Part shown: piece by piece, positions 46,559 to 54,721 of the stretch
Layout: each line of letters starts with the position of its first letter
Position numbering within the stretch: the stretch's first letter is position 1
The notes under the pieces: generated by a model
Told to the model about the DNA's origin: nothing
Seen by the model: the letters and a program-made list of their open reading frames with translations, nothing else
Databases searched by the model: none
Made by a program: the position numbers and the translations under genes
Assembly: GCA_031291055.1 (NCBI GenBank)
Contig: JARLJU010000215.1
Location: 1-64,000 of the forward strand
Direction of reading: 5' to 3'
Source of the DNA: Rudaea sp.
GTDB lineage: Bacteria > Pseudomonadota > Gammaproteobacteria > Xanthomonadales > Rhodanobacteraceae
DNA: 64,000 nt

Positions 46559-47203
46559 TCAATTAATCTCGTTGAGCGTGCCGGCAGCCGGCGTCGCCGC
46601 GGCGATTTCGGCCAGCCGGTAGTTCGAGTAGCGCAGCGCGGTCAGATCTTCGAGCAGGGCCACGCGCCGATGCCACAGCGGCAGCGTTCCGGTCGGCGTG
46701 GACGCCGCAAGTTCGACATCGACCAGACCGATCAGGTTTTCGATCTCGGTCGCCGCCGCCAGATCCTGGCTCGGCAACGGCGAGGCCGCGCGCCGCGTAT
46801 CGTGCAGCCAGCGTTCCAGCGCCTGCGAACGTGCCTGTGCCGATGCCAGCTCACTGGCGTCGCTCTGCTGAATTTGTGTATTTGTCGCATTTGTCATGTT
46901 TGTCGCTGCAGCTGCATTCGTGCCATTCGCTGTTGAAGATGCGCCGACGGATGCAACGGTCGCGGCGATTTGCGCCGGCATCGCCGTGGTCGGCGGCGTG
47001 TGGCGCAGGGACAGGGCGGAAGCGAGCGCCAGCACGCAGGCTGCGGCTACGGCCAGCGGCAAGTAACGGCGCCGGCGGCGCGGAGCCGCAGGCACCAGCC
47101 GGGCGGCAAGCGCAGGCCACCCATCCTGCGTCGGCGTCGCCAGCGGCAGGGCACGCAGCGCATCACCCAGGCTCAACCGGCTTGTGACGTTTGCATCAGA
47201 CAT
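46559..47203 (-). CDS. Putative membrane-anchored anti-sigma factor
   Basis: The 214-aa product starts at the ATG at 47203, with GGGAG upstream, and overlaps the sigma gene by 31 bp. It has a cytoplasmic N-terminus of about 45 residues, one membrane helix (LPLAVAAACVLALASALSL) and a periplasmic domain with an Asn/Thr/Ala-rich linker. The zinc anti-sigma motif H-x3-C-x2-C is absent. The anti-sigma role is inferred from position and topology. Confidence 0.7.
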   Translation of the reverse strand: MSDANVTSRLSLGDALRALPLATPTQDGWPALAARLVPAAPRRRRRYLPLAVAAACVLALASALSLRHTPPTTAMPAQIAATVASVGASSTANGTNAAAATNMTNATNTQIQQSDASELASAQARSQALERWLHDTRRAASPLPSQDLAAATEIENLIGLVDVELAASTPTGTLPLWHRRVALLEDLTALRYSNYRLAEIAAATPAAGTLNEIN

Positions 47204-47775
47204 GCGGAACTCCCAGCTTGAATCGGGCAGGGTTGTGGATCGAGCAGGCCGCGCAAGCGTGCCGTACCGCGCGCCACCTGCGATTTGGAAAAACTCGTCG
47301 TCTTGCCCACCAGCTCGGCGATCTCCGGATGCGAGTAGCCTTCGACGTGGTACAGCCAGAGCACACTGCGGGTGAGTGCCGGCAGCTCGCCCAATGCGCG
47401 TTCCAGCGCCAGCGAATCCGCACGCACCCAGGCCGGCGCGACGTCGTCGATGATGGTGTCCATATCCAATTCCCCATCGAAGCGCCGGCTGCTGCGCAGC
47501 CGCATCAGCGACTCGTTCAGCGCAATCTGCCGCAGCCACGCCCAGAACGGAGCGTCATTGCGGTATTGGCCGATGCGCTGGAAGACTTTCAGCATCGCAT
47601 CCTGCATCGCGTCGCGCGCCGCCTCTGCGTCGCCGAGCATGCGCAGCGCGAGCGTGTAGACCGGTCGCTCGAAGCGCCGGTAGATCTGCTCGAACGCGCC
47701 CAGCTCGCCCGCCTTGGCGCGGTCGATCAGGGATTGCGGCACCTCGAGCTGGAACGACGATGCGGTCACGAGCAT
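47173..47775 (-). CDS. ECF-type RNA polymerase sigma factor
   Basis: The 200-aa sigma factor starts at the ATG at 47775. Region 2 covers about residues 15-85 (IYRRFERPVYTLALRMLGDAEAARDAMQDAMLKVFQRI). Region 4 covers about 125-180 (LPALTRSVLWLYHVEGYSHPEIAELVGKTTSFSKSQVARGTARLRGL). It heads a minus-strand operon with an anti-sigma and a PDZ scaffold, pointing to envelope stress. The short Cys-containing C-terminus is not typical. Confidence 0.88.
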   Translation of the reverse strand: MLVTASSFQLEVPQSLIDRAKAGELGAFEQIYRRFERPVYTLALRMLGDAEAARDAMQDAMLKVFQRIGQYRNDAPFWAWLRQIALNESLMRLRSSRRFDGELDMDTIIDDVAPAWVRADSLALERALGELPALTRSVLWLYHVEGYSHPEIAELVGKTTSFSKSQVARGTARLRGLLDPQPCPIQAGSSACLMQTSQAG

Positions 47776-47819
47776 ATAGATGCACCCGAACGCGCAAGGG
47801 TCGCAAGTGCGGGATGACC

Positions 47820-47852
47820 TGTCCGCCGGTTGTCCGGGACAGCCTGCGGACA
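47820..47852. promoter_or_regulatory. Nested palindrome, candidate enhancer (UAS) for the sigma-54 regulator
   Basis: TGTCCGC (47820-47826) and GCGGACA (47846-47852) flank a second palindrome TGTCC-G-GGACA (47831-47841), all centred on 47836. This lies 86 bp upstream of the -24 GG of the sigma-54 promoter, the usual distance for an NtrC-type activator site. It also lies just upstream of the divergent ECF sigma gene. Confidence 0.6.
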
Positions 47853-47920
47853 CCGCAAGGCTTCTGGCCCGAAGCGGCTTTTCTGGCGTCGCTATGCCGA
47901 ATCATGCGGCCTGTAACCAT

Positions 47921-47936
47921 TGGCACGGGCGTTGCT
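47921..47936 (+). promoter_or_regulatory. Sigma-54 (-24/-12) promoter
   Basis: TGGCACG-GGCG-TTGCT (preceded by T) matches the consensus TTGGCACGRNNNTTGCW at every specified position, with the required GG-N10-GC spacing. It lies 42 bases upstream of the MacA-like gene and should drive the exporter operon under an enhancer-binding activator. Confidence 0.8.
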
Positions 47937-47977
47937 GAAGGCAACTCGAACACAACTCGTTCGAGGCAGCACCAGCA

Positions 47978-49246
47978 ATGATCCGCGACACTACCGCACA
48001 GGACCGCCGCATCCAGCCCGAACATCCACGCCGGCGCTGGATCGTGATCGGCGCGGTCGGTGCCGCCGTGCTGGCAGCACTCATCTGGGTCGTGCCGACG
48101 GTGGCGCGATTGCTCAGCGCCGGTGTATCGGCAAGCGCGGCGAGCCTGCGTATCGCCGAAGTCAGGCGCGGCACGCTGACGCGCGATATTTCCGCCCAGG
48201 GCAAGGTCGTCGCCGCGGTCAGTCCGACCTTGTATACAAACGCGCCCGGCACGGTGACGTTCACTGCGCATGCCGGCGACAAGGTGGAAAAGGATCAGGT
48301 GCTCGCCGAGGTCGACAGCCCGGAACTGAAGAACAAGCTTGAACAGGAGCAGGCCACGTTCGACAGCCTGCAGATCGATGTCGAGCGCGCGGGTATCGAC
48401 AACCGCCAGAAGCAGCTCGCGGCGAAGAAGACCTTTGACCAGGCGACGATCGACCGCCAGACGGCGGCGCGCGAAGTCGAACGCAACTCCAAGGGATTCC
48501 AGGCCGGAGCGATTCCGGAAATCAACGTGCTGCGCGCGCAGGATGCGCTGGCCAAGGCGGAAATCGACGTCAGTCACGCCGAGCAGGATTCAAAATTGCT
48601 GAGCGAGACGCTGGCCTTCGATCTGAAGACCAAGCGCCTGGCGTTCGATCGGCAGAAGTTCCTGGTTGCAGACCTGCAGCGACAGGTCGATCAGCTCAAG
48701 GTGCGTTCGCCGGTCGCCGGACAAGTCGGCCAGTTGCTGGTGCAGCAGAAGGCCAACGTTGCCGCGAACGCTGCGCTGCTCACCGTGATCGACCTGTCCG
48801 CGCTCGAAGTCGAGTTGCAGGTGCCGGAGGTGTTCGCTCACGATCTGGCGATCGGCATGCCGGCGGAAATCATCGAGGGCGACAAAAAGTATACGGGCGC
48901 GCTTTCGGCGGTGTCGCCGGAGGTCGTCGATGGACAAGTCGTCGCGCGCGTGCGCTTCGGCGACGACAAGCCCGCCGGCCTGCGCCAGAGCCAGCGCCTG
49001 ACCACGCGCATCCTGATCGACGAACATCCGAATGTGCTGATGGTCGAGCGCGGACCGTTCGTGGATTCCGGCGCCGGCCGCGTTGCCTACATCGTGCGCA
49101 ACGGCATCGCCGAACGCACGCCAATCCAGGTTGGCGCGACCAGCCTGAATTCGGTGGAGATCGTGTCGGGTGTGAAGGAAGGCGATCGCATCGTCGTCTC
49201 CGGCACCGATACGTTCAACGGCGCGCAGCGCGTGGTGCTGAACTGA
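47978..49246 (+). CDS. MacA-like periplasmic adaptor (membrane fusion protein)
   Basis: The 422-aa protein has one N-terminal membrane helix (about 21-45). A biotinyl-lipoyl half-motif (APGTVTFTAHAGDKVEKDQVLAEVDSPEL), a long coiled-coil hairpin (about 115-235), the second lipoyl half (VRSPVAGQVGQLLVQQKANV) and beta-barrel and proximal domains follow. It bridges an inner-membrane ABC exporter to the outer membrane. It is first in the operon controlled by the sigma-54 promoter. An exact AAAAAGTATA motif lies inside it. Confidence 0.9.
   Translation: MIRDTTAQDRRIQPEHPRRRWIVIGAVGAAVLAALIWVVPTVARLLSAGVSASAASLRIAEVRRGTLTRDISAQGKVVAAVSPTLYTNAPGTVTFTAHAGDKVEKDQVLAEVDSPELKNKLEQEQATFDSLQIDVERAGIDNRQKQLAAKKTFDQATIDRQTAAREVERNSKGFQAGAIPEINVLRAQDALAKAEIDVSHAEQDSKLLSETLAFDLKTKRLAFDRQKFLVADLQRQVDQLKVRSPVAGQVGQLLVQQKANVAANAALLTVIDLSALEVELQVPEVFAHDLAIGMPAEIIEGDKKYTGALSAVSPEVVDGQVVARVRFGDDKPAGLRQSQRLTTRILIDEHPNVLMVERGPFVDSGAGRVAYIVRNGIAERTPIQVGATSLNSVEIVSGVKEGDRIVVSGTDTFNGAQRVVLN
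48884..48893 (+). repeat. Dispersed AT-rich motif AAAAAGTATA (copy 3)
   Basis: An exact copy inside the MacA-like gene, in codons GAC AAA AAG TAT ACG, a third reading frame relative to copies 1 and 2. Confidence 0.5.
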
Positions 49247-49295
49247 CGATACGCAAGTCCCATCGAAACTCCACCAACGTGAACGAGATCCCACC

Positions 49296-50024
49296 ATGCT
49301 GAAAATGACGCATCTTTCCAAGGTCTACCGCACCCACATGGTCGAAACGCACGCGTTGCGCGACTTTTCCATCCATGTCCGCGACGGCGAATTCGTCGCG
49401 GTGACCGGCCCCTCGGGGTCCGGCAAGACCACGTTCCTCAACATCGCCGGCCTGCTCGAGGAATTCACCGACGGCGAGTTCTGGCTCGACGGCGTCGATG
49501 TGCGCGGCATGGGCGACGACGCACGCTCGCGCCTGCGCAACGAGAAGATCGGTTTCATCTTCCAGAGCTTCAACCTGATTCCCGACCTGAACATTTTCGA
49601 CAACGTGGACGTACCGCTGCGATACCGCGGATTCAAGACCGCCGAGCGCAAAAAGCGCATCGACGAGGCATTGACGCGCGTCGGCCTTGCATCACGCATG
49701 AAACACTACCCGTCGGAACTTTCCGGAGGCCAGCAGCAGCGCGTGGCCATCGCGCGCGCCCTGGCCGGTTCGCCGCGCCTGCTGATGGCGGACGAGCCGA
49801 CCGGCAACCTCGACTCGCTGATGGCGCGCGGGGTGATGGAACTGCTCGAGGAAATCAACCGGCAGGGTACGACCATCATCATGGTGACCCACGATCCGGA
49901 ACTGGCCGCGCGCGCGCAGCGCAACGTGCACATCATCGACGGCCAGGTCACCGATTTCGACGAAGAACCGAAGTTGCGCGCCCCGAGCCGCGACGGCAGC
50001 GCTGCAAGCGCGGCGATGGCCTGA
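49296..50024 (+). CDS. ABC transporter ATP-binding protein (MacB/LolD type)
   Basis: The 242-aa ATPase has Walker A GPSGSGKT (38-45), a Q-loop in FIFQSFNLIPDLN, signature LSGGQQQRVAIARAL, Walker B LLMADEPTGNLDS and the switch His in MVTHD. It powers the two FtsX-type permeases encoded downstream. The MacB/LolD subfamily acts mechanically on periplasmic partners instead of carrying cargo through the membrane. Confidence 0.95.
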   Translation: MLKMTHLSKVYRTHMVETHALRDFSIHVRDGEFVAVTGPSGSGKTTFLNIAGLLEEFTDGEFWLDGVDVRGMGDDARSRLRNEKIGFIFQSFNLIPDLNIFDNVDVPLRYRGFKTAERKKRIDEALTRVGLASRMKHYPSELSGGQQQRVAIARALAGSPRLLMADEPTGNLDSLMARGVMELLEEINRQGTTIIMVTHDPELAARAQRNVHIIDGQVTDFDEEPKLRAPSRDGSAASAAMA

Positions 50025-50031
50025 GTGCCTT

Positions 50032-50051
50032 CCCTCTCCCGCGGGGGAGGG
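50032..50051. repeat. Short G/C hairpin between exporter genes
   Basis: CCCTCTCCC and GGGGGAGGG form a near-perfect stem in the 50-base gap between the ATPase and first permease genes. It may stabilise or attenuate the polycistronic message. Confidence 0.4.
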
Positions 50052-50074
50052 GCTCAAGCAAAAGAGGATCGACC

Positions 50075-51379
50075 ATGTTTGCCTATTACCTTGAACTCGG
50101 CCTGCGCAGCCTCCGGCGCAATCCAATCCTGACCTTGCTGATGGTGGTCGGCATTGCCCTCGGCATCGCCGCCAGCATGACCACGCTGACCGTGATGCAT
50201 CTGATGGGCAGCGATCCGATTCCGTGGAAGAGCGACAAGCTGCATTACGTGCAGCTCGACAGCTGGAGCGCGGATCAGCCTGCGCGGGACGACGGCTCGC
50301 CGCCGGACCAGGTCACCTACCGCGATGCGGTCGCGCTGATGGAGGCGGGCAGGGCCGACAAGCAGGCGGCGATGTTCAAGCTGTCGCTGCCGGTGCAGCC
50401 GGAGAATCCGCAGGTCAAGCCGTTCCAGTCGCTCGGCCGTGTCACCTACGCGGATTTCTTCGCCATGTTCGAGCCGCCTTTCGCCTATGGCGGCGCATGG
50501 AATCACGATCAGGATGTACAGCATTCGCGGGTCGTCGTACTGACCAAGGATCTGAACGAGAAGCTCTTCGGCGGCCAGAACAGTGTCGGCAAGACGGTGC
50601 GCATGAATGGCATCGACTACAACGTGGTTGGTGTGCTCGCCGACTGGAAACTGCGTTCCCGATATTACGACCTGACCAACGGTGCCTTCAGCGATCCGGA
50701 CGAATTCTTCATGCCGTTCACGACCGCCGTCGATCTGAAGCAGCGCTCCAGCGGCAACAACAGCTGCTGGAAATCCTCCGGCGACGGCTGGGATGCATAC
50801 CTGCAGTCCGAATGCGTATGGATGCAGATGTGGGTACAGCTGGATTCGCCGGCGCGTCTGGCCGAGTACAAATCGTTCCTCGACGACTACGTCGGCGAAC
50901 AGAAGAAACTCGGCCGCTTTCCGCGTCCGCTGAACAACCGGCTGCTCAACGTCACCGAGTGGATGCACGATCAGAAAGTCGTGTCACGCGACGTGGAGGT
51001 GCAGACCGGCCTGGCATTCGCTTTCCTCGTCGTCTGCCTGGTGAATACCGTCGGCCTGCTGCTGGCGAAGTTCACGCGCAAGTCCGGCGAGATCGGCCTG
51101 CGCCGCGCGCTGGGCGCCAGCCGCCGCGACGTGTTCACGCAGTTCCTGGTCGAATCGGCCGTGGTCGGCATCAGTGGCGGCATTCTCGGCCTGGCGCTGA
51201 CCGCCCTGGGCCTGGTCGCGGTACGTGCGCTTTACGACCAGTACAAGACTGTGGCGCAGCTGGACTGGTCGATGATCGCCGTGACCGTCGTGCTGGCCAT
51301 AGTCTCGGCCATCCTGGCCGGCCTTTATCCAACCTGGCGCGCCTGTCATGTGCAGCCGGCGGCGCAGCTGAAGATCTGA
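50075..51379 (+). CDS. FtsX-type ABC permease 1 (MacB-like)
   Basis: The 434-aa protein has an N-terminal membrane helix, a MacB-type periplasmic core domain of about 230 residues and three C-terminal helices (FtsX domain, about 310-430) with KSGEIGLRRALGASRRDVFTQF. The SNDSC-like Cys residues (NSCWKSSG, SECVW) may form a disulfide in the periplasmic domain. It forms one half of the exporter, the other being encoded next. Confidence 0.92.
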   Translation: MFAYYLELGLRSLRRNPILTLLMVVGIALGIAASMTTLTVMHLMGSDPIPWKSDKLHYVQLDSWSADQPARDDGSPPDQVTYRDAVALMEAGRADKQAAMFKLSLPVQPENPQVKPFQSLGRVTYADFFAMFEPPFAYGGAWNHDQDVQHSRVVVLTKDLNEKLFGGQNSVGKTVRMNGIDYNVVGVLADWKLRSRYYDLTNGAFSDPDEFFMPFTTAVDLKQRSSGNNSCWKSSGDGWDAYLQSECVWMQMWVQLDSPARLAEYKSFLDDYVGEQKKLGRFPRPLNNRLLNVTEWMHDQKVVSRDVEVQTGLAFAFLVVCLVNTVGLLLAKFTRKSGEIGLRRALGASRRDVFTQFLVESAVVGISGGILGLALTALGLVAVRALYDQYKTVAQLDWSMIAVTVVLAIVSAILAGLYPTWRACHVQPAAQLKI

Positions 51380-51423
51380 TGACGCGGGCCGGTTGATCAA
51401 CATCACTTTGCGGGAGAAAGTCC

Positions 51424-52635
51424 ATGGAAATCCGTCCGATCATTTCCGCGCTGATGCGCAGCAAGGTTTCGATGATCCTGATCGGCCTGCAGGTTGCGCT
51501 CACGCTGGCAATCGTTTGCAACGCGCTGTTCATCATCGGCCAGCGTCTGGAACGCATGCAGCGGCCGAGCGGCATGAACGAAGCCGACACATTCTGGTTC
51601 GGCAGCTCCGGCTTCGGGCAGGGCTTCGACGCCAGGACGACGCAAAAAGCCGATCTCCAGTTGCTGCGCCAGTTGCCCGGCGTGGCTGCGGCAACCACGA
51701 CCAATTCTGTGCCGATGAGCAACGGCGGCTGGAGTACCGGCGTCCAGCTCCAGCCGAAACAGAAAACCTCGACGGCTGACACCACGCTCTATCTGGTCGA
51801 CGCCGAAGCGATCAGCACCTTCGGCGTGAAGCTGATTGCGGGGCGCAATTTCAAGCCTGAGGAAGTCTTGCCGGTCAACTTCGGCGATCATCTGCAGCCA
51901 CCGGAAATCATCGTGACCAAGGCGCTGGCGGACAAATTGTTCCCGGCCGGCGATGCGCTCGGCAAGCAGGTATACCTGGACGAAGATCCGCCGACGAGCA
52001 CGATCGTGGGCATCGTCGAACGCGCGCAGCAGCCGTGGATGGATAGCGACTCGATCGACTACGCGACTTTCGTTCCGGTCTACATGCCCTACGGGAACTA
52101 CACGCGTTATCTTGTCCGAGCCGAGCCGGGGCGGCGCGACGAGGTCATGAAGCTGGTCGAGCAGAAAATGTCCGAATCCAACACCAGCCGCATCATCGGC
52201 AAGATGCGCACGATCGAAGGGGTGCGCCAGGAAGCCTACGCGGGTGATCGCGCCATGGCGCTCATCCTTGGGGTGGTGATCTTTGCCCTGCTGGCGATCA
52301 CTGCGCTCGGCATCGTCGGCATGGCCAGCTTCTGGGTTGCCCAGCGCACCAAGCAGATCGGTACGCGGCGCGCACTCGGTGCAACGCGCGGTTCGATCCT
52401 GCGCTATTTCCTTACCGAGAATTTCCTCATCACCAGCGGCGGGTTGATCCTGGGCGCGGTGCTGACTTATGCCTTCAGTCTCTGGCTCATGCTGCATTAC
52501 CAGGCGAAGCTGCTGCCGTGGCATTACGTGCCGATCGGTTTCCTGTGCCTGTGGGCGCTCGGCCAGATTGCGGTGCTCGGTCCTGCGACGCGTGCTTCGC
52601 GTGTACCGCCGGCGGTAGCGACGCGCAGCATCTAG
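51424..52635 (+). CDS. FtsX-type ABC permease 2 (MacB-like)
   Basis: The 403-aa protein has the same four-helix plan as its upstream neighbour, with the FtsX segment QRTKQIGTRRALGATRGSILRYFLTENF. The two permeases are divergent in sequence, so the transporter is probably a heterodimer, unlike the homodimeric fused MacB of E. coli. The substrate is unknown. Confidence 0.92.
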   Translation: MEIRPIISALMRSKVSMILIGLQVALTLAIVCNALFIIGQRLERMQRPSGMNEADTFWFGSSGFGQGFDARTTQKADLQLLRQLPGVAAATTTNSVPMSNGGWSTGVQLQPKQKTSTADTTLYLVDAEAISTFGVKLIAGRNFKPEEVLPVNFGDHLQPPEIIVTKALADKLFPAGDALGKQVYLDEDPPTSTIVGIVERAQQPWMDSDSIDYATFVPVYMPYGNYTRYLVRAEPGRRDEVMKLVEQKMSESNTSRIIGKMRTIEGVRQEAYAGDRAMALILGVVIFALLAITALGIVGMASFWVAQRTKQIGTRRALGATRGSILRYFLTENFLITSGGLILGAVLTYAFSLWLMLHYQAKLLPWHYVPIGFLCLWALGQIAVLGPATRASRVPPAVATRSI

Positions 52636-52707
52636 GCATATTCGCAAAGCGCTGCCGGAAAGTGTCGGCGCGGATCCGCTCCGGCACGACGTGTCTCGCG
52701 GCGACCA

Positions 52708-52737
52708 CTGACTTCCAGCACTCTGACTTCCAGCACT
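52708..52737. repeat. Perfect 15-bp tandem direct repeat
   Basis: CTGACTTCCAGCACT occurs twice back to back (52708-52722 and 52723-52737), about 65 bases before the DUF885 start. It could be a paired activator or repressor site, or simply replication slippage. Confidence 0.55.
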
Positions 52738-52802
52738 GGGCAGTCCGTGCTGCCGCGGCGAAAGTGCGGCGCAGGCATTCGCCTTCCCCAAAGGAACACT
52801 CC

Positions 52803-54599
52803 ATGCGTCGTATCGCAATCAAATCCCTAATGCTTGCCGTCGCCGCGACTTTCGTCGCCGCGGCGCATGCCGCGCCCGCCACCGACGTGTCTGCGCGCGT
52901 CAAGGCGCTGAACGACTTGCTCGCCGAGCAATGGGAATACACGCTCAAGGAAGCGCCGGAATTCGCGACCGTCCTCGGCGACTACCGCTACAACGATCGC
53001 TTCAGCGACGTTACCCTGGCGCACGCGCAGCAGCAGAAGAGGGACGCGCTGGCATTTCTGGCGCGCTTCAAGGCCATCGATACGGCCGGTTTCAGCGAAC
53101 AGGATCGCCTGAATCAGGAACTGATGGTGCGCCAGTTGCAGGATGGCATCCGCGGCACCGACCTCAAGCTCAACGAGATGCCGATCGATCAGTTCAACGG
53201 TTTTCATCTGCAGCTCGCACAGTTTCCTGCGCTGATTCCGTTCGACAGCACCAAACACTACGAGGACTATCTGGCGCGCCTGAATCAGGTGCCGGGCATA
53301 TTCGACCAGTTGATCGATGTGCTCAGGCAGGGCGAAAAAGACAAGCTCATGCCGCCGCGCTACCTGCTCGAAAAGGTTGTCACCCAGTGCCAGTCGATTG
53401 CGCAGCCGGCCGGCGAAGCCAGCGTATTCGGCAATCCGGTGGCAAAATTTCCGGATACGGTTCCCGAAGCCGATCGCAAGCGTCTGCACGATGCGATCAT
53501 TGCCGCCGTGGACACGAAAGTGCGGCCGGCATATCGCAAGCTGGCCGATTTCGTGGCCAAGGAATATGCACCCAAGGGTCGCACCGATCCGGGATTGTGG
53601 GCTCTGCCGAATGGCGACGAGCTTTACCGCTTCGCCATCGAGCAGCAGACCACGACGAACAAGACGCCGGACGAAATCCATCGGCTGGGCCTGGCCGAAG
53701 TCAAACGCATCGAAGGCGAGCAGCTGAAGATTGCGCAGAAACTGGGCTACAAGGATCTGAAAACCTTTCGCACCGCAATGGCCGCCGACCCCAAGACGCA
53801 TGCGACCTCGCGCCAGCAGATTGTGGATTTGTATAAAAAGTACATCGCGCAAATGCAGCCCAAGCTTCCCGAATTGTTCGGTCTGCTGCCCAAGACCCAG
53901 GTCGAAGTGCTGCCGGTCGAGGAATTCCGCGAGAAGGAAGCAAGCGGCGCGCAATACAACCAGGGCACGCCCGATGGCAAGCGTCCGGGCCGCGTCTACG
54001 TCAACACCGGCGATTTCGCCAAGCGCACCATACTCAACATCGAATCGACTGCGTATCACGAAGGCGTGCCCGGACATCACATGCAGATTTCGATCGCGCA
54101 GTCGCTGCCGGGCTTGCCACCGTTCCGCCAGCAGGCGGGTTACACCGCCTATGTCGAAGGCTGGGCACTGTACGCAGAACACCTCGGCGAGGACGTCGGC
54201 TTCTATCAGGACCAACTGAGCTACTACGGGCACCTGTCCGATGAATTGCTGCGCGCCGACCGGCTCGTGCTCGACACCGGCGTGCACGCCAAGCATTGGA
54301 CGCGCCAGCAGATGGTCGATTTCTTCCACGAGCATTCTTCGCAGGACGAACCCGATTTGCAGGCCGAGACTGATCGCTACATCGTCTATCCCGGCCAGGC
54401 GCTCGCGTACAAGATTGGCCAGTTGAAATTCCTGGAGTTGCGCGAGCGTGCGAAGAAGGAGCTAGGCGCCAAGTTCAACATCCGTGATTTCCACGACGAG
54501 ATGCTCAACGGCGGCGCGCTGCCGCTGGACGTGCTCGACGCGCGCACCAACGCCTGGATTGCCGCGGTCAAGGCGGGAACTGCGGTCGCCGCAAAGTAA
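52803..54599 (+). CDS. DUF885 family exported metallopeptidase
   Basis: The 598-aa product starts at ATG 52803 with AAAGGAAC upstream and has a signal peptide ending AHAAP. The DUF885 catalytic region shows an inverted zinc-binding pattern in STAYHEGVPGHHMQISIAQ, followed by YTAYVEGWALYAEHLGEDVG, typical of this carboxypeptidase-like clan. It sits inside the sigma-54-linked exporter cluster. The role there is unknown. Confidence 0.88.
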   Translation: MRRIAIKSLMLAVAATFVAAAHAAPATDVSARVKALNDLLAEQWEYTLKEAPEFATVLGDYRYNDRFSDVTLAHAQQQKRDALAFLARFKAIDTAGFSEQDRLNQELMVRQLQDGIRGTDLKLNEMPIDQFNGFHLQLAQFPALIPFDSTKHYEDYLARLNQVPGIFDQLIDVLRQGEKDKLMPPRYLLEKVVTQCQSIAQPAGEASVFGNPVAKFPDTVPEADRKRLHDAIIAAVDTKVRPAYRKLADFVAKEYAPKGRTDPGLWALPNGDELYRFAIEQQTTTNKTPDEIHRLGLAEVKRIEGEQLKIAQKLGYKDLKTFRTAMAADPKTHATSRQQIVDLYKKYIAQMQPKLPELFGLLPKTQVEVLPVEEFREKEASGAQYNQGTPDGKRPGRVYVNTGDFAKRTILNIESTAYHEGVPGHHMQISIAQSLPGLPPFRQQAGYTAYVEGWALYAEHLGEDVGFYQDQLSYYGHLSDELLRADRLVLDTGVHAKHWTRQQMVDFFHEHSSQDEPDLQAETDRYIVYPGQALAYKIGQLKFLELRERAKKELGAKFNIRDFHDEMLNGGALPLDVLDARTNAWIAAVKAGTAVAAK

Positions 54600-54621
54600 A
54601 CCTGCTGAATCGATCAAAATG

Positions 54622-54650
54622 AACTGCGCCGGTTGACGACCGGCGCAGTT
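54622..54650 (+). terminator. Hairpin terminator after the DUF885 gene
   Basis: AACTGCGCCGGT and ACCGGCGCAGTT form a perfect 12-bp stem with a 5-base loop, followed by a short T-containing run (TGTT). It separates the peptidase from the two-component genes. Confidence 0.65.
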
Positions 54651-54721
54651 TGTTCGCAACCAAAGCGTGCCTGGCTGCATCCAAGCAGCCAATGAGCCGC
54701 CAAATCCGTCACAATGCGCCG

